Below, one piece after another: positions 6,950 through 14,025 of a stretch of 20,306 bases of DNA (the stretch's first letter is position 1; the number at the start of each line of letters is the position of its first letter). The DNA lies in NCBI GenBank assembly GCA_034436045.1, contig DAOTVZ010000334.1:1-20306 (forward strand), read 5' to 3'. Source of the stretch: H111-94 sp034436045. GTDB taxonomy: Bacteria; Chloroflexota; Ktedonobacteria; Ktedonobacterales; Ktedonobacteraceae. The notes beneath the pieces are model-generated. The model saw only the letters and a program-made list of their open reading frames with translations. It did no database searches and was not told the origin of the DNA. Position numbers and translations under genes: made by a program.

Positions 6950-6993
6950 TTGACAATAAGACAATTCTTTTGTAAGATATGACTGAAAAGTCA
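6950..6993 (+). promoter_or_regulatory. tetR promoter with palindromic operator
   Basis: A consensus -35 TTGACA (6950-6955) is followed after exactly 17 bp by TAAGAT (6973-6978). Directly after it, TGACT-GAAA-AGTCA (6980-6993) is a perfect 5-bp inverted repeat over the expected transcription start. This is the usual place for an autorepressor to bind, and the TetR-family gene begins 62 bp further on. Confidence 0.65.
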
Positions 6994-7055
6994 AAAAATA
7001 AATAGCAGTCATAATCTGAACTGCAATGAACATGCAGGTTGAGGGAGGGCCAGTG

Positions 7056-7679
7056 ATGCAAACGACGTCGGCGTCTCGCTCTTTGAAGGAGCGTCAGCGG
7101 CAGGAGCGTGAGGCGCTGATTCTCCAGGTAGCCGAGGAAGTCTTGCTGGAGAAAGGCTATTATGAGACGTCGATAGATGAGATTGCCGCGCGTGTCGGCA
7201 TTGCCAAAGGGACGGTCTATCTCCATTTTCCCAGCAAAGAAGACCTGGTGATTGCGATTTTCGCGCGCGATATGCGGAGTTTTTTGCAGAATATTGACAA
7301 GGCCGTAGAGACGAAGCCGACCAGCCAGGCGAAGTTGGAGGCCATTCTCCATTTACTGTATACAGGTTTATTCTGTAAACACGCGCAATTCATTTATAAC
7401 ATGTATAGCAATGTAGATATGCATCGTCTCTTTAAAGAGAAAGGGACGCGCATGCGCGAATTGTGGGAGCAATTTGCGGCGCGTGTACGTCTGCTGTTGG
7501 AAGAGGGGAAGCGCGGCGGTGAGTTTGATGCGACTATACCTACAGAGGTGATGTTGACGGCGTTTTTCAATCTGCTTTCCCCGCGTGTGCGTCTGATGCG
7601 CGGCGAGCAAATGCCCACCGAGGATTTAATGAACCATCTTGCACGTATCTATTTCCGAGGTGTAGCTGCAACGTCGTAG
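7056..7679 (+). CDS. TetR-family transcriptional repressor
   Basis: The N-terminal HTH is typical: ETSIDEIAARVGIAKGTVYLHFPSKEDL at about residues 37-64, ending in the YxHFxSKEDL signature of TetR repressors. The rest (about 70-207) is the alpha-helical ligand and dimer domain. Its sequence does not reveal the inducer. I choose ATG 7056 because GAGGGAGG (7041-7048) lies 7 nt upstream; an in-frame ATG at 7026 lacks such a site, and the adjacent GTG at 7053 is possible. The gene has its own promoter with an operator-like palindrome, so autoregulation is likely. It follows the CDF operon in the same direction but has no clear functional link to it, and it converges on the PucR-type gene. Confidence 0.9.
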   Translation: MQTTSASRSLKERQRQEREALILQVAEEVLLEKGYYETSIDEIAARVGIAKGTVYLHFPSKEDLVIAIFARDMRSFLQNIDKAVETKPTSQAKLEAILHLLYTGLFCKHAQFIYNMYSNVDMHRLFKEKGTRMRELWEQFAARVRLLLEEGKRGGEFDATIPTEVMLTAFFNLLSPRVRLMRGEQMPTEDLMNHLARIYFRGVAATS

Positions 7680-7697
7680 GGGCCGGTAAACTGGCCC
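7680..7697. terminator. Short hairpin between convergent tetR and pucR-type genes
   Basis: GGGCC (7680-7684) pairs with GGCCC (7693-7697), with one or two further inner pairs around a short A-rich loop. It fills the 25-bp gap between two convergent genes and could end transcription on both sides. T tracts are weak, so confidence is moderate. Confidence 0.4.
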
Positions 7698-7704
7698 TTA
7701 CAGG

Positions 7705-9810
7705 TTACGCTCGCCCCATGCGCAGCTTATAGACCTTGATAGCGACCTGGAGAGTGAGCCAGTTAGAGCGCTCTTGCAGATCGATGTCACACAGCGATTG
7801 CAGGCGTTCCAGACGTTGAATCAGTGTGTTGCGGTGGACAAAGAGGCGCTCCGAGGTCTTGGTCAGGTTGCCTGCGCATTCCAGGTACGTCTCCAATGTG
7901 TCTAGCAACTCGGTATTTTTACGTCGATCATAGTTGTCGATACGCATAACCTGATCTTGATAGACATCACGCAGATCATCCATGTGTGCGATTTTATAGA
8001 GATAGCGGTAAACGCCGAGGTCGTTAAAGTGCGTAACCACGCTGGTAGGTTGATCCTCATTTTGCCGCTCCTGCATGGTTTGTCCCATCTGTAGTGCCTC
8101 TTGTGCTTCGGCAAAGCCGCGCCGATAGTCCTGAATATGCTGACAGGGGTTGCCGATGCCGATGGCCAGGCGTACCTGATACTCATTTTCAAGCTGGCGC
8201 GCCAGGTCTTGTAGCCAGCTTTTCAGACGCATACCGGAGAGGTCCTTGCTCAACGCGACGATGCAGGTGAGGATATTTTCCTGCTCGTGCAAAATGGAGC
8301 CAGGGTAGCTATCCTGGATACGACGACGGATAAGGGTGCCAGTACGTTTATAGGTTGCCTGAAGCGTTGTTGCTGCGCCCTGAGCGTATGCCTCTTCCTC
8401 ACTCTCCTGGATGCGGTTGGCGAAGACCGGCAGACGACTTTCTTTATTGCGCCCGTTTATTCCACTGATACCATCCAGTTTCTCGTCATTGAGGGGAGCA
8501 ACCTCGATCATCACAACGGCATGAGGCTTGCTCAGGTCGCAGCCCAGGAAGTTAGCGCGCTGGCGGAGTGACTCTTCGCTCTCTGCTGTTCCCTGCTGAA
8601 GATCCTCGAAGAAGCCCTTAACGAGATTTTTTTGTGCCAGCATATTGACCAGGTAACTGTTTTTAATAGCAATCGCGGCCTGGTTGGCGATAGTGGTGAG
8701 CAAGGTCTGATCTTCCGGCGTGTAGCGGCGCGCGCGGTTCGAGTAGCAGTTGATAAGGCCAAGCTGCTCGGTGCCTGCGATCAGTGGTGCGGAAACCAGC
8801 GTCTTGTACTGGGAGTCTTTGAGCGGATTAACCTGCTCCAGCGAGAACTCGTTGCTCATGTGTTCCACGCGGCTATTGGAGAGAGTTCCCTCGTTAATGG
8901 CGCGTAACTGGTCGAAAGTATGGCGATCAATCTCAATCGGGCGCAGGTGGGCGCGTTCGTTCAGATTCGGCGAGGTAGCGCGTACAAAGAGGCGACGCTG
9001 CTGACGACTATGTTCGCCGCCCGACTCGCGCGCCTGATCCATAAGCAGGATGACGCAGAGGTCGGCCTCCATAATCTGCACGGTCAGTGTAGCCAGTGAG
9101 CGTAGCATATCGTCCAGGTAAAGGCCGGAACTGATGGTCTGGCTCAGGATCGAAAGTGATGTCAGGATGCTGAGCTTGCGTTGCGTATTCTCATAGAGCT
9201 GCGCATTTTCAATAGCGCTTGCCACCAGCGCGGCGGTGGTGCTGATGAAGCGCTGGTGCTGCTCTGTGAAATCGTGTGGGGCGGTGGCTTGCAGTGTGAT
9301 GACGCCGACCAGATGGCGGTCTTTGGCGAGAATAGGAACTGTCATGATCGACTGAAATTTCTCTTCTTCCAGTTCTGGGAAGTAGCAAAAGCGCGGATCA
9401 TCCATTGCCCCTTCTTTAAGGAAGACAGGTGTGCGATGGAGCGCGACCCAGCCCGCGATACCTTCGCCGAGGGCCATCGAAATCTTGCCGACCAGGTGCT
9501 GGTGTTTTTCGCTTGCCCCCGCCAGTACCAATCGTTCCTTTTCCCTGTCATAGATGTAGATGAAGGCGATCTGGCAGGAAGTGGCGCGCACAACAATATC
9601 GACGAGGTGGCGAAGCACTTCATCCAGGCGAAGCGTCGAGCCGATAGTAGAGATAACCTCGTTAAGCAGCATATTCTCCTGCGTGCGTATCTCCAGGGTA
9701 TGCCGAAGCTGACTATTCTCGGCCTGGAGCTGCGCCAGCAATGAGTTTGTTCCATCGACTGATGCGCCATCACGGGCAAGCTGATGATCGGTACCGGTCT
9801 TAGAAGACAT
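7705..9810 (-). CDS. GAF-GAF-CdaR/PucR-type transcriptional regulator
   Basis: The 701-aa protein starts with a short coiled coil (about 22-45). Two GAF domains follow (about 50-205 and 215-390), then a CdaR-like GGDEF-related domain (about 395-575). It ends with a PucR-type HTH_30 domain (about 633-692), with LLDTLETYLECAGNLTKTSE and LFVHRNTLIQRLERLQSL. PucR/CdaR proteins are transcription activators; PucR of Bacillus subtilis controls purine degradation. The GAF domains would sense a small ligand or redox state. The start is ATG 9810, 5 nt after AGGAGG, instead of the upstream in-frame start at 9840. The gene is divergent from the permease-codA pair, which strongly suggests control of that pair, though the sequence alone does not prove it. 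Confidence 0.88.
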   Translation of the reverse strand: MSSKTGTDHQLARDGASVDGTNSLLAQLQAENSQLRHTLEIRTQENMLLNEVISTIGSTLRLDEVLRHLVDIVVRATSCQIAFIYIYDREKERLVLAGASEKHQHLVGKISMALGEGIAGWVALHRTPVFLKEGAMDDPRFCYFPELEEEKFQSIMTVPILAKDRHLVGVITLQATAPHDFTEQHQRFISTTAALVASAIENAQLYENTQRKLSILTSLSILSQTISSGLYLDDMLRSLATLTVQIMEADLCVILLMDQARESGGEHSRQQRRLFVRATSPNLNERAHLRPIEIDRHTFDQLRAINEGTLSNSRVEHMSNEFSLEQVNPLKDSQYKTLVSAPLIAGTEQLGLINCYSNRARRYTPEDQTLLTTIANQAAIAIKNSYLVNMLAQKNLVKGFFEDLQQGTAESEESLRQRANFLGCDLSKPHAVVMIEVAPLNDEKLDGISGINGRNKESRLPVFANRIQESEEEAYAQGAATTLQATYKRTGTLIRRRIQDSYPGSILHEQENILTCIVALSKDLSGMRLKSWLQDLARQLENEYQVRLAIGIGNPCQHIQDYRRGFAEAQEALQMGQTMQERQNEDQPTSVVTHFNDLGVYRYLYKIAHMDDLRDVYQDQVMRIDNYDRRKNTELLDTLETYLECAGNLTKTSERLFVHRNTLIQRLERLQSLCDIDLQERSNWLTLQVAIKVYKLRMGRA

Positions 9811-9982
9811 GTAACCTCCTGAGTAAATGTGAAAACTCACTTATAAACAGGGGTATGTACCTATCACCGCTACAGCCATTGGAACGGTGGGTCGGGGAGG
9901 GCCACGTTGTTCTCGTTTAGATAGAGAGAACCGGCTACCAAGAACGCAATGTGGACGTTATGTACATACCTGTATAGTAGTC

Positions 9983-10011
9983 ATTGTACCCACTTTCTAG
10001 CCTCGCGTCCA
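9983..10011 (-). promoter_or_regulatory. Promoter of the pucR-type regulator
   Basis: Read on the minus strand, TGGACG (10011-10006) and TACAAT (9988-9983) are separated by 17 bp. The predicted start falls next to the sequence CTATACAGGTATGTACATA, which contains one of the two repeated palindromic sites, so feedback control is possible. Confidence 0.45.
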
Positions 10012-10069
10012 GCCCCTGGCGAGCGATGGGCGAAATCGCTGGAAAATTGGTTGAGTTTGTGTTATGATG

Positions 10070-10098
10070 TCTACAACCCACACGTTTTAATGTATGAT
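10070..10098 (+). promoter_or_regulatory. Candidate promoter of the permease-codA operon
   Basis: TCTACA (10070-10075) and TATGAT (10093-10098) are 17 bp apart. The -35 is poor, as expected for an activator-dependent promoter. The transcript would start near 10105, leaving about 90 nt before the ribosome site at 10176-10182. Confidence 0.35.
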
Positions 10099-10193
10099 GC
10101 CGTATAGTTTATCAGTGTTGTCATATGGCAGCAAATGATGGGCTGGGCGGCATAGTTTCGCCGTGTCACATCACAGAAGGAGAACCTGAGTTT

Positions 10194-11594
10194 ATGGCTT
10201 CAGAAACTGTTGCTCCGCCTCTTGTACAAGGTATCGAGACACGTGGTATTGAGCGTGTCTCGCCAGAGGAGCGCACTCATGTGCGTATCTTCGACAACTT
10301 TACCATGTGGCTCTCAGCGAACCTGGTCATCTCGACCGTAGCACTGGGTGCGCTAGCGATTCCGGTCTTCGGGCTGGGTTTTTGGGATAGCATAGCCGCT
10401 ATAATTATTTTTAATGTTCTCGGAGTGCTACCAGTTGCCTTCTTCTCGACGTTGGGGCCAAAGCTTGGCCTGCGTCAAATGACGATTTCGCGCTTCTCCT
10501 TTGGCTGGGTGGGTGCGATCATCATGGCACTCTTCAATGTTGCGGCCTGCATCGGCTGGTCGGCGGTCAATGTCATTGTGGGTGGACAATTGATCAATTC
10601 GTTAAGCCATGGCACTGTACCAGTCTGGCTAGGTGTCCTCATTATCGCCATTTTGACCACGCTGGTCAGTATCTACGGTTATCGCTACGTGCATCGCTAC
10701 GAGCGTTACGCCTGGATTCCGATGGCGATTATCTTTATCATCCTGGCCATTGTGGCTGGCCCTCATATGCGCATCGTCGCCCCGCAGGCCAGCGGCATGG
10801 CTGAAATCGCATCTTTTATCTCCTTTGGTGGCGCAATCTACGGCTTTGCTACTGGCTGGTCCTCTTACGCCGCTGACTACAACGTCAATCAGCCGGAAAA
10901 TACCTCGCCCCGCCGCGTGTTCTGGCTGACTTTTCTGGGTGTCACCATCCCGTGCGTTATACTGGAAATCTTTGGTATGGCCCTGACAACGGTAGCAGCC
11001 TACAGTAAGGCCAGTGCCAGTGGCGGTGGCGCACTGTTAGGCGCGGTCGTGCAGCCTCTGGGCGCTTTCGGTACGTTGCTGCTGGTTCTGCTGGCCTTGA
11101 GCGTCGTTGCCAACAATATTCCTAACGATTATAGCCTCGGCCTCTCGATGCAGGTGCTTGGCAAAGCCTTCCAGCGCGTCAATCGTGCTATCTGGACATT
11201 GATCGGGGCGGTAGTCTATATCATCATCGCCGTTTCTGCTTCCAGTCAGTTCGATCAGACATTGAACAACTTCCTGCTGCTTGTGGCCTACTGGCTTGGT
11301 CCCTGGGCCATCATCCTGATCCTGGAGCATTTTGTATTCCGACATGGCGAATACAATGTTGATGACTGGAACACGCCCAGCCAGTTGCCAGTTGGCTGGG
11401 CGGCCATCGTCGCTATGGTCGCCGGTCTGATCGGTGCCTATCTAGGCGCTGCTCAGAGCTTGTTTGTTGGCCCGATTGCCGGTCTCTTCAACCATCCCTA
11501 TGGAATGGATATCGGCTTCGAGTTAGGCATCATTTTTGCGGCTGTCGTGTTCCTGATCTTACGCCCTATCGAAAAGCGACAGACGGGGCGTTAG
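10194..11594 (+). CDS. NCS1-family purine/cytosine permease (CodB-like)
   Basis: This 466-aa inner-membrane transporter has about 12 hydrophobic helices. Its N-terminal motif GIERVSPEERTH...FDNFTMWLSANL is typical of the NCS1 purine-cytosine permeases. The family carries cytosine, purines or related bases with a cation. Adjacent codA makes cytosine the most likely substrate, but the sequence also resembles the broader purine/cytosine branch, so uptake of another base is possible. I choose ATG 10194, preceded by AGAAGGAG (10175-10182), over an in-frame ATG at 10125 that has no ribosome site. The gene is followed after 131 bp by codA, with an attenuator-like structure between them. Confidence 0.88.
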   Translation: MASETVAPPLVQGIETRGIERVSPEERTHVRIFDNFTMWLSANLVISTVALGALAIPVFGLGFWDSIAAIIIFNVLGVLPVAFFSTLGPKLGLRQMTISRFSFGWVGAIIMALFNVAACIGWSAVNVIVGGQLINSLSHGTVPVWLGVLIIAILTTLVSIYGYRYVHRYERYAWIPMAIIFIILAIVAGPHMRIVAPQASGMAEIASFISFGGAIYGFATGWSSYAADYNVNQPENTSPRRVFWLTFLGVTIPCVILEIFGMALTTVAAYSKASASGGGALLGAVVQPLGAFGTLLLVLLALSVVANNIPNDYSLGLSMQVLGKAFQRVNRAIWTLIGAVVYIIIAVSASSQFDQTLNNFLLLVAYWLGPWAIILILEHFVFRHGEYNVDDWNTPSQLPVGWAAIVAMVAGLIGAYLGAAQSLFVGPIAGLFNHPYGMDIGFELGIIFAAVVFLILRPIEKRQTGR

Positions 11595-11631
11595 TCTATC
11601 GTTGATACTTGACGGGCGTTCGCGTGCCGCA

Positions 11632-11710
11632 GCCTTCAGTGTTATGCCTGTGCGACATGTCGCATGCATAACACTGAAGGCGTCGTTCTTCGCGGACGCC
11701 TTCTTATTTT
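11632..11710 (+). promoter_or_regulatory. Candidate transcription attenuator in front of codA
   Basis: Hairpin A pairs 11632-11647 with 11666-11681 over 16 perfect base pairs. Its loop contains the 14-nt palindrome TGCGACATGTCGCA (11651-11664). Hairpin B pairs 11676-11684 with 11695-11703 over 9 perfect base pairs and is followed by TTATTTT (11704-11710), the form of a Rho-independent terminator. Bases 11676-11681 belong to both stems, so only one can form fully. The left arm of A and the right arm of B both contain GCCTTC. B ends one base before the codA ribosome site AGGAGGG (11712-11718). The trigger is unknown. Confidence 0.6.
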
Positions 11711-11725
11711 CAGGAGGGTTTGTGT

Positions 11726-13033
11726 ATGCAGTATGATCTGCTGATTCGTCATGCGCGGCTGCATCGCCGCCATGAGACGTTTGACATTGCGGTCAAGGAT
11801 GGTCTATTCGCGGCCATTGGCACCGATCTCTCGGCTAATTCGGCAGCACGGGTATTGGATGTGCAGGGACGCCTGTTAATACCGCCTATGATTGATGCGC
11901 ATGTCCACCTGGATGCCGTGCTGACCGTCGGCCAGCCACGCTATAACAGTACGGGGACGCTGCTGGAAGGCATTCAAATCTGGAGTGAGCGCAAGCCGAG
12001 TTTAACGCACGACGATGTGAAGCGGCGCGCCCTGGAAGAGATTCGCTGGGAGGTAGCACAAGGTACACTCTATATTCGCAGTCACGTCGATGTCTGTGAT
12101 CCGCAGCTTACAGCACTACGCGCTCTGCTGGAGGTGCGTGAAGAGGTGCGCGATATCTGCGAGCTGCAACTGGTAGCCTTCCCGCAAGATGGCATTCTCT
12201 CGTTCCCCAACGGGCGCGAACTGATGCGCAAGGCAATGGAGCTAGGTTGCGATCTGGTAGGTGGCATTCCGCACTACGAATTCACGCGCGACATGGGTGT
12301 TGAAGATGTGCATTACGCCTTCGCCCTGGCGAAGGAATTTAACCGCGATATCGATTGCCATTGTGATGAAACCGATGATCCTCACTCACGCTTCACCGAA
12401 GTGATGGCGGCGGATACGCTGGAGCAGCGATGGCAAGGGCGTGTGACTGCGAGCCATTGTACGGCGATGCACTCGTATGATAACGCTTACGCTTTCAAAC
12501 TGCTCCGTCTGCTGGCGCGCGCACAGGTGAATGTGGTCGCTAATCCGTTTGATAATGTCGTTTTGCAGGGGCGCTTCGACACCTATCCCAAGCGCAGAGG
12601 CATCGCGCGCGTCAAAGAACTGCTGGCGGCGGGCGTAAATGTCGCGCTGGGCCATGACTCGATCATGGACCCCTGGTTCCCGTTGGGGCGCGGCGATATG
12701 CTGGCGGCGGCACAACTGGCGCTCTTCCTGTGCCATATGAGCGGCTACGAAGAAATCAATGATGTGCTGGATCTGATAACCACCAATGCCGCCCGTGTAC
12801 TACGCATTCAAGATCGCTATGGCATCGAGGAAGGCAAACCGGCGGATTTCCTGGTGCTGGATGCACCTTCCGCTTTTGAGGCGTTGCGCCTGCTGCCGCC
12901 GCGTCTGCATGTCTTCAAAGGTGGCCGCGAGGTGGCAACCACGACGCCGGGACGCAGCGTTGTCAGGCGTGTCGGCGACCAGGGTGGACAAGAGGTAACA
13001 TTCCGTATTCCATCCTCGGAAGGGCTAGTGTAG
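11726..13033 (+). CDS. codA: Cytosine deaminase
   Basis: This cytoplasmic amidohydrolase converts cytosine to uracil and ammonia for pyrimidine salvage. The 435-aa sequence follows E. coli CodA closely, with motifs such as GRFDTYPKRRGI and LTHDDVKRRA. Catalytic positions are all shifted by exactly -2 from E. coli: metal ligands H59 and H61 (DAHVHLD), H212 and D311 (GHD), substrate Q154 (AFPQDG), general acid/base E215 (HCDE), and H244 (ASHC). W317 is also kept. The exception is S312, where E. coli has Asp314. ATG 11726 is chosen because AGGAGGG (11712-11718) lies 7 nt before it. The gene is second in an operon with a purine/cytosine permease. A related activity, such as isocytosine or another aminopyrimidine deaminase, remains possible. 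Confidence 0.93.
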   Translation: MQYDLLIRHARLHRRHETFDIAVKDGLFAAIGTDLSANSAARVLDVQGRLLIPPMIDAHVHLDAVLTVGQPRYNSTGTLLEGIQIWSERKPSLTHDDVKRRALEEIRWEVAQGTLYIRSHVDVCDPQLTALRALLEVREEVRDICELQLVAFPQDGILSFPNGRELMRKAMELGCDLVGGIPHYEFTRDMGVEDVHYAFALAKEFNRDIDCHCDETDDPHSRFTEVMAADTLEQRWQGRVTASHCTAMHSYDNAYAFKLLRLLARAQVNVVANPFDNVVLQGRFDTYPKRRGIARVKELLAAGVNVALGHDSIMDPWFPLGRGDMLAAAQLALFLCHMSGYEEINDVLDLITTNAARVLRIQDRYGIEEGKPADFLVLDAPSAFEALRLLPPRLHVFKGGREVATTTPGRSVVRRVGDQGGQEVTFRIPSSEGLV

Positions 13034-13054
13034 GAACGGGTTCACCGCGTCCGA

Positions 13055-13753
13055 TTAGAGAATGTTCACCGCGCGCGCCGCCAGCAGCACCACGACCACC
13101 ATTGAAATAATGGCCTCAAGCATCATCAGGAACTTAGCGGCCCGGCTCAATGGAAATGTATCAGTAGGGCTGAGTGCGGTGGCGGCGGTGAAGGCTAGAA
13201 AAACATAATCCAGGAAATGAGGTACCCAGCCGCCGCTGTTGCCATCGGCCTGCTGTGGAAACAGAAAATCCGCTGCTTGATGACCTTTTTCGCGCCGCTT
13301 GAGTGGGCCACCCCCATCAATTTCCCAGTACCAGAGGGCAAAGACCAGAATATTTGAGGCCCAGATAAGTACTGCGTCGCGCAAGAGCACCACAGCTTTA
13401 GTGGTGCTATTAGAGAGCGATAAAACCAGCAAGATAACTGTACCCAGCATGCCGACGGTGACAACACCGAGCAAGATCAGTGCTAATAGACGCCTGATAC
13501 GGGGAGGCAAACCACGATTGGTCAGTCCTTCCACGACGAGCGGTACCAGCAAAATGAGTTCAATGACCGGTAGAAGCCACCGGGGTCCCAGCGTAAGGTC
13601 GGAGGGCAGGATGAAGTTAATGAGGCCGAGGACAAGAATGCCTATTGCCGCCTGCCAGCGCGGTGCCAGAGGTATCTCATCCATTGAGGCGTCAGCTCTA
13701 TCGTTCTGCCGTTGTGGGCTATGTTGTGGCGAGGTTTGACCAGTCTGAGCCAT
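13055..13753 (-). CDS. Polytopic membrane protein with channel-like C-terminus
   Basis: The 232-aa protein has a hydrophilic Gln/Ser-rich N-terminus of about 30 residues, four hydrophobic helices (about 35-150) and a polar loop (about 155-175). The last part reads FLDYVFLAFTAATALSPTDT and then a final helix ending ARAVNIL. This arrangement of a short amphipathic stretch, a Ser/Thr-Pro loop and a final helix recalls the pore loop of two-helix cation channels, but the K+ filter GYG is absent. I recognise it only as a conserved bacterial membrane family of unknown role. The start is ATG 13753: the promoter's expected start (about 13784) lies downstream of the longer in-frame ATG at 13792, and GGAGAGG precedes 13753. 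It converges on codA with a gap of 21 bp and no visible terminator. Confidence 0.7.
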   Translation of the reverse strand: MAQTGQTSPQHSPQRQNDRADASMDEIPLAPRWQAAIGILVLGLINFILPSDLTLGPRWLLPVIELILLVPLVVEGLTNRGLPPRIRRLLALILLGVVTVGMLGTVILLVLSLSNSTTKAVVLLRDAVLIWASNILVFALWYWEIDGGGPLKRREKGHQAADFLFPQQADGNSGGWVPHFLDYVFLAFTAATALSPTDTFPLSRAAKFLMMLEAIISMVVVVLLAARAVNIL

Positions 13754-13790
13754 CGATTCTGTTCCTCTCCTTCTCGCTACTCTACCACTC

Positions 13791-13819
13791 ATTGTACTGA
13801 AACACTACGGTGTAAGCAA
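13791..13819 (-). promoter_or_regulatory. Promoter of the membrane-protein gene
   Basis: On the minus strand TTGCTT (13819-13814) and TACAAT (13796-13791) are separated by 17 bp. The implied transcription start near 13784 supports ATG 13753 as the start codon. Confidence 0.5.
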
Positions 13820-13946
13820 GTTCACAGGATAAATGAGCAGGCATATCGTTCATAGTAGGAGTGATACCTCATGTTCTCCTTGCTCGCGGATATTCTGCTT
13901 ATTGGTAGTATGACAATTTGTTCATTAACTCTGCCAAACTACACAT

Positions 13947-13970
13947 TTCTGTCACAGAATCTGTTATACT
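13947..13970 (+). promoter_or_regulatory. Extended -10 promoter with palindrome, upstream of the sensor kinase
   Basis: TG-T-TATACT (13962-13970) is an extended -10 element with no recognisable -35. Just upstream, TTCTG-TCA-CAGAA (13947-13959) is a perfect inverted repeat within the region normally spanned by polymerase. A regulator bound there could activate or repress the kinase-regulator operon. Confidence 0.45.
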
Positions 13971-14025
13971 AATGGCACGATATTGAGAGGCAATATATCG
14001 GAATATGTAGTATATAAGGTTGATA

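Larger units (their letters stand above)
9811..10193. other. Divergent regulatory region between pucR-type gene and permease
   Basis: No gene is seen. The region holds a minus-strand promoter for the regulator (9983-10011), a weak plus-strand promoter for the permease (10070-10098) and two related sequences in opposite orientation: GGTATGTAC at 9852-9860 and its complement GTACATACC at 9962-9970. The second lies in the palindrome TATGTACATA (9959-9968). TTGGTT at 10047-10052 matches only the core of the B. subtilis PucR box. These are candidate sites for the regulator. Confidence 0.5.

Noticed and set aside
9181..9744. 187-aa open frame on the plus strand
   Set aside because: It is antisense to the GAF domains of the PucR-type regulator, whose domains are clear, and shows no protein features of its own.
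10047..10055. B. subtilis-type PucR box upstream of the permease
   Set aside because: Only the TTGGTT core matches; the flanking consensus positions do not, so I do not list it as a site.
11602..11614. TTGATA/TTGACG as -35 of a separate codA promoter
   Set aside because: No -10-like hexamer occurs 16-18 bp downstream of either; that space is occupied by the hairpin A stem.
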